A stretch of DNA of 64,000 nucleotides from Amphibalanus amphitrite (taxonomy: Eukaryota; Arthropoda; Thecostraca; Balanomorpha; Balanidae): positions 2,294,001 through 2,358,000 of the forward strand of contig NW_024881503.1 in assembly GCF_019059575.1 (NCBI RefSeq), in the 5' to 3' direction. Position 1 is the stretch's first letter; each line of letters begins with the position of its first letter. Made by a program: the position numbers and the translations under genes. Of this stretch, positions 10,720 through 22,058 are shown piece after piece. The notes below the pieces were generated by a model. That model ran no database searches, was not told the origin of the DNA, and saw nothing but the letters and a program-made list of their open reading frames with translations.

Positions 10720-11272
10720 CTGCACGTGCGCACGTGCAGGGTGACGCTTCCAGATCTCGAGAACGGCCGGGCCGATTGTGCTTAGATTTGGCACACCGCT
10801 AGAGACCGCGCAGTATGGTGCCTTCCACAGGTCAGCTGGGCCCCAAGTTGCACGTGCGCACGTGCAGGGTGACGTTTCCAGATCTCAGGAACGGCTTGGC
10901 CGATTGCATTCAAGTTCGGCACACCTTTAGAGACTGGTTAGTAGGGTGCTGTGCACAAGTCAGTTAGTATGTATATTCATGTGTCACGGTTGGGGTGCAA
11001 CTGCACGTGCGCACTTGTAGGGGTCGCTTCCGGATCTTGAAAACGGCTGGGCCGATTGAGCTTAAATTCGGTACACCGCTAGAGACCGGCAACTAGAGTG
11101 CCGTGCACAAGTCAGTTGGGACCCAGCTTGCACGTGCGCACGTGAAGGGTGCCGCTTCAATATCTCGAAAATGGCCGGGCCGATTGCACTCAAATTTTGC
11201 ACACCGCTAGAGTGGTTAGTAGAGTGTCCTGTTCGTCAGTTCGTAGCACACCCACTCCGGTCTGCACGTGCC
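10720..11272 (+). repeat. E-box palindrome minisatellite, unit 5
   Basis: Four cores, near 10720, 10848, 11001 and 11128, plus a half copy near 11262. Two cores are slightly decayed (gcacttgtag, cgtgaagg). Confidence 0.82.
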
Positions 11273-12074
11273 AATCTCATCCTCTCGTTTGGCGGCGGGT
11301 AACCGCAGGTTGTTTCTTCATTAGACAAACACCATTCGTTAGAATTGTGCTTTTCTATTGAAAAAAACAACCGGAGCAGTCCTTCACCGGGCTATGTTTT
11401 GCATGGTTGGCCGCGAATCGAAATGTGTTTGTGATTGCAGTAGAAGACTCGAACAGGGAACAATCGGCGAGTTTGCTACCAAAACACATTAACCTCCGCC
11501 CGAGTGGGGCGAAGGTGTTTTTAGCCACACCTATTAGCTTTTTTGCGTTTGTTAAGAAAATCACTACGCGCATTGTTATAAAGCTTTGTATGATAGATCA
11601 ATTTCAGCGGCATGGTTGGACCTCTATGTAGGCACACACCGGCGAGAACGGCTGCGCCAATTGCGCTTAAATCTTCATCCATGCGGCTGCATACAGAAGA
11701 GGTGGCACTCCGGCGCAACATGCTTTCAGGCGTTTGACACTTCTGCGTCATCTAGCGAGTAAAACGGAATGTTTGGCTAAAATGCCAGACGCATTTACCA
11801 TACTCGATAATCGTCCTCAAAAGCTCCAGTCTCGTGCGAGTCATCAGTTCTAAAGAGATAGTGGTTTTCCCGGATCCCTCATTACTCCGCCATTTATTTA
11901 GGCGGTTATATACAATAGAGCCGGCATTGCGGCACAGCATACATTCAGGCGTTTGACGCTTCTGCCATCTAGCGAGTAAAAAGGAATGTAAGGTGTTTTC
12001 GACTGATATACAGATCCGTTGAAGCATCAATCTTAAACTTGATATTCGGCACAATTCAATGACTCTGATTCGAA

Positions 12075-12106
12075 TGGTGACGTCGACGGCGACCGTGACG
12101 TCACCA
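12075..12106. repeat. inverted repeat with CRE-like arms
   Basis: Perfect 10-bp arms TGGTGACGTC and GACGTCACCA separated by 12 bp. It is conserved in unit 8 at 15718-15749. Each arm holds a TGACGTC or GACGTCA core. Confidence 0.7.
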
Positions 12107-12439
12107 TTGCGTCAATATTGATTAACCCTCGCCGGCAGAGGGGCAGCACCCGCCTCTTCCCATAGGGTTTTTCGTGATAGCTCGGGACACGCCGGAGACA
12201 AAAGTGCTGAAACTTGGAATACCTAACCTATGATTTAAGCCGGATCTTATGACTTCGACCACATTTTCTGGTTACGTAAGGTCACTGACCTATGACGTCA
12301 TAAGTGAACTTCTGCACTGTCCTCAGAGGTCGCAACTTCGCACCGCCCTCAGTACCAGAGGAACTTTCACAGAAAGATGAAACTTACAGGACGTAGTAGC
12401 CTCCCAGGATGTCCAACTTGTATAACTCGTATTTTTCAA

Positions 12440-12472
12440 AGGTCACATGAGGTCAGGTCGGTCATGTGACCT
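12440..12472. repeat. inverted repeat AGGTCACATGA / TCATGTGACCT
   Basis: Perfect 11-bp arms around an 11-bp centre that itself contains further GGTCA copies. It lies in the AGGTCA-rich part of the unit 6 cassette. Confidence 0.7.
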
Positions 12473-12546
12473 CACTATTATAAGTCAATGGGGAAATATG
12501 AAAACTGGTATTTTGGCGCTGGAAATGATCTAAAACTATCTCAAGC

Positions 12547-12568
12547 GCATGAAATCGTGATTTCATGC
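12547..12568. repeat. short palindrome GCATGAAATC / GATTTCATGC
   Basis: Perfect 10-bp arms with a 2-bp centre inside the unit 6 cassette. It is absent from unit 8 because this stretch is missing there. Confidence 0.6.
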
Positions 12569-13161
12569 ATTCCTTGCAAGGTCCAATGTTCTATTTTTAA
12601 TTGTTGACATTGCGTAACGTCATTTATGACGTCACTATAGTCAAAGGAGTTTTCTGTCAATAACTCCTGCTAAAATTGAGCTAGGGAGTCGAAAAAGCTA
12701 CAAATGGACTCTGAAAGACCTGCCGAATCAAATGGTATGCGATATGACCTCCTTCGACCAGCCTCATGACCTGAGGGGCTCTGACCTGCCCTTGACCCGA
12801 GGTCAATACCTTAGGTTGACCTAAACCAAACAAAAAAAATATCATTCGACGCGCCTTAGCAAGGTAAGCACGATGATAGCGGTTAGTAGTGTCGTGCACG
12901 TCGGTTCGTAGCACACCCACTCGGGTCTGCACGTGCAAGGCTCGTCCTCCGTTTGGCGGCGGGCGTTTTTGCTGCGTGCACGGGTGAGTGGGTTACAGAG
13001 GTTAGAGTGCAGTGCACGTCAGTTCGTAGCACACCCACTCTGGTCTGCACGTGCAAGGCTCATCCTCTCGTTTGGCGGCGGGTGTTTTGGCGGCGTTACA
13101 GAGGTGCTTGCTCAAACAACCTGCGGTCCCGCGATGCGGAGCCCAGCATCGCAGATGCTGG

Positions 13162-14949
13162 TAACCGCAGGTTGTTTGAAAAGACAAACACTATTCGTTA
13201 GAATTGTGTTTTTCTATTGAAAAACAACCGGAGCGGTCCTTCTCCGGGCTATGTTTTGCATGTCTGGCCGCGAATTGGGGCAACTTGGGTCAGGCCTAAA
13301 CTTGTGGCTCGATTTTCTTAAAAATTTCAGTGTATGGGCTCCCGCAGGCGATCTACCTGTTGGCACCGGTCGCTACTCGCTTAAAACCTCGTGGCACGTG
13401 GCACGTGCGATTCCATTTTCCCCATGTTAAGTCAATGGGGTTTTGGACACTTTTTGCGCGATCGCCAATGGCGGGAAAACGAGCCAAGGAAGAGGTGGTT
13501 TTCTTCCCAGCATTTTATGGCAAACACGTTTGGGTACACGCTAGTGTGCGCCGTATACCCCTCAGAACTTCGTAACGTGTCTTTGCACGAGGTCAAAGTT
13601 GAACTTTTTTCGCTCCCCATGTTAAGTCAATGGGCGTTTTTGCAGAGACTTTTTCATTCGCTCATTGTACAAAATTATATGATACGATTTTGTTTAAACT
13701 TTCAGGACTTGTTGAGAAAAGACCATAGAACATGTTGTTATGCTTTTTTAAGCTGTGCAAATTCGTTTGTTGTCTTTAGCCTTCTTTAAATATGAAAAAT
13801 TTTAACATTGAAAGTCAATGGGAGCGTCTTTGTTGCTTAATAACTTTTTACAGTTGAGATATATTTAAGTGAAAAGTTGATAGATTATACAACTTTTGAT
13901 GCTCTTTCCAATGATATATAGAAAGTTATTGCACGTCGTGCCGTTTTTGAGGAATTTAGTAAAAAAGCACGACATTACCGAGATTTGAGCTCAAACCTAT
14001 GTATGGCCTTGACTCAGACAGTATACGAACAGGTGACGGGGATACCTCCCATAGAAGGATGCGATTTAATGCTAAATATTAGCGGCCGGCCTCCGTGGGG
14101 ACGTTTTTGTACGACTTATATCTCCGCAAGCAGGGGACCGATACACTTGCGGTTTTTTGTGTGGGGTAGCGTATACCCTTCTTAGAAGTATTTACTATGG
14201 ATGATGCATGCCGGTGACCCCTACTACACGTGACACGTGTAAAACGGAGAGGTGTCACTTTTGTTGTAATGACAATAACACGGTAATTACTTGGCTGATT
14301 GCACTGAAACTACACAAGGATGTAGGCACCCGCCGGACCATGCCTTTTCATGTGCTACGGTTGGGGTGCACCTGCACGTGCGCACGTGCAGGGTGACGCT
14401 TCGAGATCTCGAGAACGGCCGGGCCGATTGAGTTCAAATTTGGTACACCGCTAGAGACCGGTTAGTAGGGTGCCGTGCGCAAGTCAGTTAGGACCCATCT
14501 TGCACGTGCGCACGTGCAGGGTGACGCTTCCAGATCTCAGGAACAACTGGGCCGATTGCATTCAAATTCGGCACATCTTTAGAGACCGGTTAGTAGATGC
14601 CTTGCACAAGTCAGTTAGTATGTATATTCATGTGCCACGGTTGGGGTGCAGCTGCACGTGCGCACGTGTAGGGGTCGCTTCAAGATCTTGGAAACGGCTG
14701 GGACGATTCAGATTAAATTCGGTACACCGCTAGAGACCGGCGAATAGGGTCCACTGCACAAGTCAATTGGACACAGCTTGCACGTGCGCACGTGCAGGGT
14801 GACGTTTCAATATCTCGAAAACGGCCGGGCCGATTGCACTCAAATTTTGCACACCGCTAGAGTGGTTAGTAGAGTGTCCTGTTCGTCAGCTCGTAGCACA
14901 CCCACTCCGGTCTGCACGTGCCAGGCTCATCCTCTCGTTTGGCGGTGGG
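13162..14949 (+). mobile_element. RC unit 7 (subfamily A, empty M1 site), lacks extreme 3' end
   Basis: 1788 bp. At the place where M1 usually sits it reads 'cctatgtatggccttgactcag' (around 14000) without a break, so it represents the state before M1 insertion. It stops at 'ctcgtttggcggtggg', the same break as unit 5, followed by unit 8. Confidence 0.82.
14372..14922 (+). repeat. E-box palindrome minisatellite, unit 7
   Basis: Four cores, near 14372, 14500, 14652 and 14778, plus a half copy at 14912. Confidence 0.82.
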
Positions 14950-15059
14950 TAACCGCAGGCTGTTTCTTCATTAGACAAACACTATTCGTTAGAATTGTGT
15001 TTTTCTATTGAAAAAACAGCCGGAGCAGTCCTTCACCGGGCTATGTTTTGCATACTTGG

Positions 15060-17040
15060 CCGCGAATCCAAATAGAAGACTAGACCAGGAAACAATTAAT
15101 GAGTTTGCTACCACAACACATTAACCTCCGCCCGAGTGGGGCAGGGGCGTTTTTAACCACGCCTATTAGTTTTTTTTGCGTTTGTTAGGAAAATTACTCC
15201 GCGCATTGTTATGAAGCTTTGAATGATAGATCAATTTCAGCGGCATGGTTGGACCTCTATGTAGGTACACATTGGCGACAACAGCTGAGCCAATTGCGCT
15301 TAAATCTTCATTCATGCGGCTACATACGGAAGAGGTGGCACTGCGGCGCAGCATGCTTTCAGGCGTTTGACACTTCTGCGTTATCTAGCGAGTAAATGTT
15401 TGGCTAAAATAAAAAATGCCAGACTCATTTACCACACTCGGTAATCGTCTTCAAAAGCTTCAGTTTCGTGAGAGTCATCACTCATCAGTTCTAAAGAGAT
15501 AGTGGTTTTCCCGGATCCCTCATTACTCCGCCATTCATTTAGGCGGTTATATACAATAGAGCCGGCATTGCGGCACAGCATACATTCAGGCGTTTGACGC
15601 TTCTGCCATCTAGCGAGTAAAAAGGAATGTAATGTGTTTTCGGCTGATAAGATCAGATCCGTTGAAGCATCAATATTAAACTTGATAGTCGGCACAAGTC
15701 AATGACTCTGATTTGAATGGTGACGTCGACGGCGACCGTGACGTCACCATTGCGTCAATATTGATTACCCTCGCCGGCAGAGGGGGCAGCACCCGCCTCC
15801 TCCCATATGGTTTTTTCGTGATAGCTCGAGTCACGCCGGCGACAAAGTGCTGAAACTTGATATGCGATATGACCTCATTCGACAAACCTCATGACATGAG
15901 GGGCTCTGACCTGCCATTGACCCGAGGTCAAGGGCAGGTCAGGTCAACCTTAGGTTGACCTCAACCAAACAAAAAGTATACCATTCGACGCGCCTTAGCA
16001 AGGTAAGCACGATAATGCAGAAATCGCGGCTCTGTGGCCATTTTTGCGAAGTCATTTAGCGGAAACCAAGCCCGTATCTTGGGTCAATTGTCGTGACCTC
16101 AGAGGTCACTAGTTGACATGAGACCTTAACGGGGGGGGGGGGGTGATGCAACCCCCTAGGGTTTTTCGCGAATAACTCGCGTAAAAAGCGGCCGATCGCG
16201 ACGAAACTTTCAGTACCCTCGCATTGATCAATTTTACACCTACCCATACAATTTCATGACCCTGACCCAAATGACCTTTGACCTGTGACCTCTTTTCCGA
16301 GACCATATTTGGCCGGAATCGCGATTCTGCGTCCTATGTCGGCTCGCATTAGCCGCGCGTTTGCAAGCTTTTCGTGGTTTCAAACGTTCAAACATGTGAT
16401 ATGTTGTTGCTTCCTAGGGGGTGTCTATAAGGGTGGGTGTAAAGGTCATCTGAAGGTCAGGTCAGGTCACTGACCTTTGGTGACCTCGGTTCACTTTTTC
16501 GAGTTTTATATGTTTCTAGACTACTTTTTGGAGCTGAATTCGAATTTAGCAACCATTTGAAAGTTTACGAAGTATTTCAGTACCCTCGCATTGATCAATT
16601 TTACACCTACCCTTAAAATTTCATGACCCTGACCCAAATGACCTTTGACCTGTGACCTCTTTTCCGAGACCATATTTGGCCAGAATCGCGATTCTGCGTC
16701 CTATGCCGGCTCGCATTAGCCGCGCGTTTGCAAGCTTTTCGTGGTTTCAAACGTCCAAACATGTGATATGATGTTGCTTCCTAGGGGGTGTCTATTAGGG
16801 TGGGTGTCAAGGTCATCTGAAGGTCAGGTCAGGTCACTGACCTTTGGTGACCTCGGTTCACTTTTTCGAGTTTTACATGTTTCTAGACTAGTTTTTGGAG
16901 CTGAATTCGAATTTAGCAACCATTTGAAAGTTTACGAAGTAGTTTTGGTGCCTTCGTAACATGTTACGAAGCTGTCAGAGGCGGATGACAGGTACTACGA
17001 ATACCCGTCACGACCCCTACCGGTTGACCCGACCTGACCT
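15060..17040. other. cassette specific to units 6 and 8 (unit 8 copy)
   Basis: Matches the unit 6 cassette to about 15860 and again at 15865-16015, then extends through sequence absent from unit 6. That extension includes a 13-G run (16131-16143), the 367-bp tandem duplication and clusters of AGGTCA/TGACCT. No convincing open frame or RNA gene is seen. Confidence 0.6.
16211..16944 (+). repeat. tandem duplication, two copies of about 367 bp
   Basis: The copy starting at 16211 (cagtaccctcgcattgatc) is repeated from 16578. They differ at only a few scattered bases. Each copy contains 'aaggtcatctgaaggtcagg' followed by further direct and inverted AGGTCA hexamers. Confidence 0.85.
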
Positions 17041-17235
17041 GACTCAAATTTGGCACACCGGTATAGACCGGCGAATAGGGTGCCGTGCACGTCAGTTTGT
17101 AGCACACCCACCCCGGTCTGCACGTGCAATGCTCGTCCTCTCGTTTGGCGGCGGGCGTTTTTGCTGCGTTCACAGAGGTGCTTGCTCAAACAACCTGCGG
17201 TCCCGCGATGCGGAGCCCAGCATCGCAGATGCTGG

Positions 17236-17333
17236 TATGGCACCGGTCGCTACTCGCTTAAAACCTCGTGGCACGTGGCACGTGCGATTCCATTTTCCCC
17301 ATGTTAAGTCAACGGGGTTTTGGACACTTTTTG
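17236..17333 (+). mobile_element. RC unit 1, continuation fragment
   Basis: Begins 'tatggcaccggtcgctactc' directly after the hairpin of unit 8 and ends at 'ggacactttttg'. Its start completes the B-type 'ctacct|tatggc' broken at 1043/1044. If so, the insertion point was T^T with no target duplication. A new RC 5' end interrupts it at 17334. Confidence 0.65.
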
Positions 17334-17977
17334 TAACCGCAGGTTGTTTCTTCATTAGACAAACACCATTCGTTAGAATTGTGCTTTTCTATTGAAAAAA
17401 ACAACCGGAGCGGTCCGTCTCCGGGCTATGTTTTGCAAGTCTGGCCGCGAATCGAGACAAGTTGAGCCTCTCCTAAACGAATCCCTCAATCTTCGTAAAA
17501 ATTTCAGGGTATGGGCTCCCGCAGGCGATCTACCTGATGGCACCGGTCGCTACTCGCTTAAAACCTCGTGGCACGTGGCACGTGCGATTCCATTTTCCCC
17601 ATGTTAAGTCAATGGGGTTTTGGACACTTTTTGCGCGATCGCCAATGGCGGGAAAACGAGCCAAGGAAGAGGTGGTTTTCTTCCCAGCATTTTATGGCAA
17701 ACACGTTTGGGTACACGCTAGTGTGCGCCGTATACCCCTCAGAACTTCGTAACGTGTCTTTGCACGAGGTCAAAGTTGAACTTTTTTCGCTCCCCATGTT
17801 AAGTCAATGGGCGTTTTTGCAGAGACTTTTTCATTCGCTCATTGTACAAAATTATATGATACGATTTTGTTTAAACTTTCAGGACTTGTTGAGAAAAGAC
17901 CATAGAACATGTTGTTATGCTTTTTTAAGCTGTGCAAATTCGTTTGTTGTCTTTAGCCAATGGGGTTTTGGACAAAC
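17334..17977 (+). mobile_element. RC unit 9, truncated
   Basis: The 5' end is of the 'cttcattagac' type but the body is ordinary subfamily A left body. It stops after 'gtctttagcc', followed by a 17-bp stray piece 'caatggggttttggaca' from another part of the left body. Confidence 0.7.
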
Positions 17978-18315
17978 AACCGCAGGTTGTTTGAAAAGAC
18001 AAACACTATTCGTTAGAATTGTGTTTTTCTATTGAAAAACAACCGGAGCGGTCCGTCTCCGGGCTATGTTTTGCAAGTCTGGCCGCGAATCGAGACAAGT
18101 TGAGACTCTCCTAAACGAATCCCTCAATCTTCGTAAAAATTTCAGGGTATGGGCTCCCGCAGGCGATCTACCTGATGGCACCGGTCGCTACTCGCTTAAA
18201 ACCTCGTGGTCTATTGAAAAACAACCGGAGCGGTCCGTCTCCGGGCTATGTTTTGCAAGTCTGGCCGCGAATCGAGACAAGTTGAGCCTCTCCTAAACGA
18301 ATCCCTCAATCTTCG
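17978..18315 (+). mobile_element. RC unit 10, truncated and rearranged
   Basis: The 5' end starts at AACCGCAGG, preceded by C, so this is the one copy without the leading T. After 'cttaaaacctcgtgg' (18209) the text jumps back to 'tctattgaaaaacaaccgg', so bases from 18210 repeat part of the unit's own beginning, consistent with a slip or unequal exchange. It ends at 'caatcttcg', where unit 11 begins. Confidence 0.7.
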
Positions 18316-19156
18316 TAACCGCAGGTTGTTTGAAAAGACAAACACTATTCGTTAGAATTGTGTTTTTCTATTGAAAAACAACCGGAGCGGTCGTTCTCCG
18401 GGCTATGTTTTGCAAGTCTGGCCGCGAATTGGGGCAACTTGGGTCAGGCCTAGACGAAATGTACAATCTTCGTAAAAAGTTCAGTGTATGGGCTCCCGGA
18501 GGCGATCTACCTGATGGCACCGGTCGCTACTCGCTTAAAACCTCGTGGCACGTGGCACGTGCGATTCCATTTTCCCCATGTTAAGTCAATGGGGTTTTGG
18601 ACACTTTTTGCGCGATCGCCAATAGCGGGAAAACGAGCCAAGAAAGAGGTGGTTTTCTTCCACGCATGTTATGGCAAACACGTTTGGGTACACGCTAGTG
18701 TGCGCCGTATAGCCCTCAGAACTTCGTAACGTGTCTTTGCACGAGGTCAAAGTTGAACTTTTTTCGCTCCCCATGTTAAGTCAATGGGCGTTTTTGCAGA
18801 GAGTTTTTCATTCGCTCATTGTACAAAATTATATGATACGATTTTGTTTAAACTTTCAGGACTTGTTGAGAAAAGACCATAGAACATGTTGTTATGCTTC
18901 TTTAAGCTGTGCAAATTCGTTTGTTCTTTTTAGGCTCGTTTAAAAATGAAAAATTTTAACATGGAAAGTGAATGGGAGCGTCTTTGCTGCTTAATAACTT
19001 TTTACAGTTGAGATATATTTAAGTGAAAAGTTGATAGGTTATACAACTTTTGATGCTCTTTCCAATGATATATACAACTTTATTGCACGTGGTGCCGTTT
19101 TTGAGAAATATAGTAAAAAAGCACGACATTACCGAGATTTGAGCTCAGACCTATAT

Positions 19157-20200
19157 CGTTACGGTGTCAGGCGGACACGAGGACAGGTGGCGCCGCCGCC
19201 GCCCGCATAGCGGCGGGAATGTGAACTAACCTGTTTACCAGAGGGGTGTTCACGGGCACCGCACACTGCTGCGTGCGCTGTGTGCGGTGCGTCCAGCAGG
19301 CGTGGGGGTAGGGGATGGGTAGGCGGTTCTGACGTCACGGCTGCGTGCGGTGGACGGTCCGCTGTGGCCAGTCCCGACCGGCCACAGCGATCGCTGTGTG
19401 CGGTGACGGAAGGCTGACGTAGGGACGCAGTGGGCGGAGCTTGGAGGCTGTGTGCGGTCCGACCGCACACAGGGCCCGTGAACAGCCCTCTGATCTATGG
19501 TATGGTACCATCGGGGGACCGGCCGCCGTCGGCACCATTTCGGGACTTTGCATCGCAATAAAAGGCTTATTTACAATTGAAAATGGACTAGCGAGAGTCG
19601 TTATGGAATCAGAATTTGATGCTCTACAAAACTAGGCTATTTTCATTGTGATGGCATCACAGACTACACCGCTAAACCCAATAAAGCAGATTTATGTCGC
19701 GTCATCGATGATTACATATAATGTTTCTTTGATATATATGTAGTCGGGTCTTTCAGCTGCGTCCCTCCCCTCCCTCGCCGCGCCGGCGGGTCGGCCATCC
19801 GCGGCTTGCCGCCCGCCGGCTGCTGGCCGGTCAGCTGGCCGGTCAGCTGGTCGCCCGCGGCTGTCGGTGCAGTGCGGGATGCCTACTTGCGGGGGGCCGT
19901 CGTGGCGGCGGCCCGGGTGGACTGGGCGAGCAGTGAGTTGGGGAGCGCTGCGCTGTCGGTGCTCTAGTTTGTATTGCGTTCGCATGATACGGCTTGAGCC
20001 AATACAGAGTGAACTGATTGAGCTGAGCAAGTCTTTATATACATTGAAAAGTAAAGCACTTTTTACTGCATCTACGGTGAGATGCTAGATAAAATTTATG
20101 GTCTAATGGTACCCATTACTTAACAATTAAGTGAATCATTTCGTCGCTAAACTCTCGTAAATTCGTATGTCCGCCTCACTATGGAGTTTGGACCGTAACG
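19157..20200. mobile_element. M1 copy in unit 11 (with M2)
   Basis: 1044 bp, matching the unit 2 copy throughout where compared, including 'ggtctaatggtacc', which lacks the 'ctac' found in M1 copies without M2. Confidence 0.75.
19239..19492. mobile_element. M2 foldback MITE in unit 11
   Basis: 254 bp, matching the M2 of unit 2 at offset 17272; it belongs to the same block duplication and is not an independent insertion. Confidence 0.75.
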
Positions 20201-21253
20201 TATGGCCTTTGCTCAGACAGTATACGAACAGGTGACGGGGATACCTCCCATAGAAGGATGCGACACGATTTTACTGCTAAATAGCGGCCGGCCGCCGTGG
20301 GGACGTTTTTGTACGACTTATATCTCGGCAACCACTGGGCTGATACACGTGCGGTTTTTTGTGTGGGGTAGCTTTTTCCCTTCTTTCACATAGTGTGCTA
20401 CTCTCGATGCATAACCGCAGGTTGTTTGAAGTAGACAAACACTATTCGTTAGAATTGTGTTTTTCTATTGAAAAACAACCGGAGCGGTCCTTCTCCGGGC
20501 TATGTTTTGCATGTCTGGCCGCGAATTGGGGCAACTTGGGTCAGGCCTAAACTTGTGGCTCGATTTTCTTAAAAATTTCAGTGTATGGGCTCCCGCAGGC
20601 GATCTACCTGATGGCTTCGGTCGCTACTCGCTTAAAACCTCGTGGCACGTGGCACGTGCGATTCCATTTTCCCCATGTTAAGTCAATGGGGTTTTGGACA
20701 CTTTTTGCGCGATCGCGAATAGCGGGAAAACGAGCCAAGGAAGAGGTGGTTTTCTTCCCAGCATTTTATGGCAAACACGTTTGGGTACACGCTAGTGTGC
20801 GCCGTATACCCCTCAGAACTTCGTAACGTGACTTTGCACGAGGTCAAAGTTGAACTTTTTTCGCTCCCCATGTTAAGTCAATGGGCATTTTTGCAGAGAC
20901 TTTTTCATTCGCTCATTGTACAAAATTATATGATACGATTTTGTTTAAACTTCCAGGACTTGTTGAGAAAAGACCATAGAACATGTTGTTATGCTTCTTT
21001 AAGCTGTGCAAATTCGTTTGTTCTTTTTAGGCTCGTTTAAAAATGAAAAATTTTAACATGGAAAGTCAATGGGAGCGTCTTTGCTGCTTAATAACTTTTT
21101 ACAGTTGAGATATATTTATGTGAAAAGTTGATAGGTTATACAACTTTTGATGCTCTTTCCAATGATATATACAACTTTATTGCACGTGGTGCCGTTTTTG
21201 AGAAATATAGTAAAAAAGCACGACATTACCGAGATTTGAGCTCAGACCTATAT

Positions 21254-22058
21254 CGTTACGGTGTCAGGCGGACACGAGGACAGGTGGCGCCGCCGCCGCC
21301 CGCATAGCGGCGGGAATGTGAACTAACCTGTTTACCATCTATGGTATGGTACCATCGGGGGACCGGCCGCCGTCGGCACCATTTCGGGACTTTGCATCGC
21401 AATAAAAGGCTTATTTACAATTGAAAATGGACTAGCGAGAGTCGTTATGGAATCAGAATTTGATGCTCTACAAAACTAGGCTATTTTCATTGTGATGGCA
21501 TCACAGACTACACCGCTAAACCCAATAAAGCAGATTTATGTCGCGTCATCGATGATTACATATAATGTATCATTCTTTGATATATATGTAGTCGGGTCTT
21601 TCAGCTGCGTCCCTCCCCTCCCTCGCCGCGCCGGCGGGTCGGCCATCCGTGGCTTGCCGCCCGCCGGCTGCTGGCCGGTCAGCTGGCCGGTCAGCTGGTC
21701 GCCCGCGGCTGTCGGTGCAGTGCGGGATGCCTACTTGCGGGGGGGGGGGGCCGTCGTGGCGGCGGCCCGGGTGGACTGGGCGAGCAGTGAGTTGGGGAGC
21801 GCTGCGCTGTCGGTGCTCTAGTTTGTATTGCGTTCGCATGATACGGCTTGAGCCAATACAGAGTGAACTGATTGAGCTGAGCAAGTCTTTACATACATTG
21901 AAAAGTAAAGCACTTTTTACTGCATCTACGGTGAGATGCTAGATAAAATTTATGGTCTACCTAATGGTACCCATTACTTAACAATTAAGTGAATCATTTC
22001 GTCGCTAAACTCTCGTAAATTCGTATGTCCGCCTCACTATGGAGTTTGGACCGTAACG
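21254..22058. mobile_element. M1 copy in unit 12
   Basis: 805 bp with the 12-G run, the same allele as in units 3 and 23. Confidence 0.75.

Larger units (their letters stand above)
8693..11299 (+). mobile_element. RC unit 5 (subfamily A), lacks extreme 3' end
   Basis: Exact 5' end, left body, M1, right body and minisatellite. It breaks at 'ctcgtttggcggcggg', about 100 bp short of the usual end, where unit 6 starts. Right of M1 it keeps 'tcctatatatggtc', longer than in other M1-bearing units. Confidence 0.83.
11425..12880. other. cassette specific to units 6 and 8 (unit 6 copy)
   Basis: Not coding as far as can be seen. It holds an approximately 50-bp direct repeat around 11718-11771 and 11933-11990 (ttcaggcgtttgac ... 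tctagcgagtaaaa), a TGGTGACGTC/GACGTCACCA inverted repeat (12075-12106), and many TGACCT/AGGTCA hexamers from 12280 onward. The first about 750 bp match unit 8 closely; 12212-12735 is missing from unit 8. Confidence 0.65.
11300..13161 (+). mobile_element. RC unit 6, alternative internal cassette, complete ends
   Basis: 1862 bp with an RC 5' end of the variant form 'ttgtttcttcattagac' and a normal 3' end. Between about 11425 and 12880 the usual left body, M1 and minisatellite are replaced by unrelated sequence, so only the ends are shared. The conserved tail is present twice in tandem (about 118-bp step, near 12907 and 13025). Confidence 0.75.
14950..17235 (+). mobile_element. RC unit 8, alternative cassette, complete ends
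   Basis: 2286 bp, the second unit with the 'cttcattagac' 5' variant and the unit 6 type of cassette. It ends with the normal tail and hairpin GATGCTGG at 17235. The pair units 7-8 repeats the pair units 5-6 including the junction, but with visible divergence, so this looks like an older two-unit duplication. Confidence 0.75.
18316..20411 (+). mobile_element. RC unit 11 (copy of unit 2), 3' end missing
   Basis: Matches unit 2 throughout at a constant offset of 17272 with no difference found, including the break at 'ctcgatgca' before the next unit. The left neighbours differ (ctacct before unit 2, caatcttcg before unit 11), so the similarity starts exactly at the RC 5' end. Confidence 0.87.

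Noticed and set aside
11752-12054. 100-codon antisense frame in the unit 6 cassette with a similar neighbour frame
   Set aside because: The resemblance between the two frames comes from an approximately 50-bp DNA direct repeat, and the frame is shorter and altered in unit 8. No known domain is visible.
13391-13789. 132-codon open frame in the left body, also open in units 14 and 30
   Set aside because: The frame breaks in other equally similar units, overlapping frames are just as open, and no family is recognisable.
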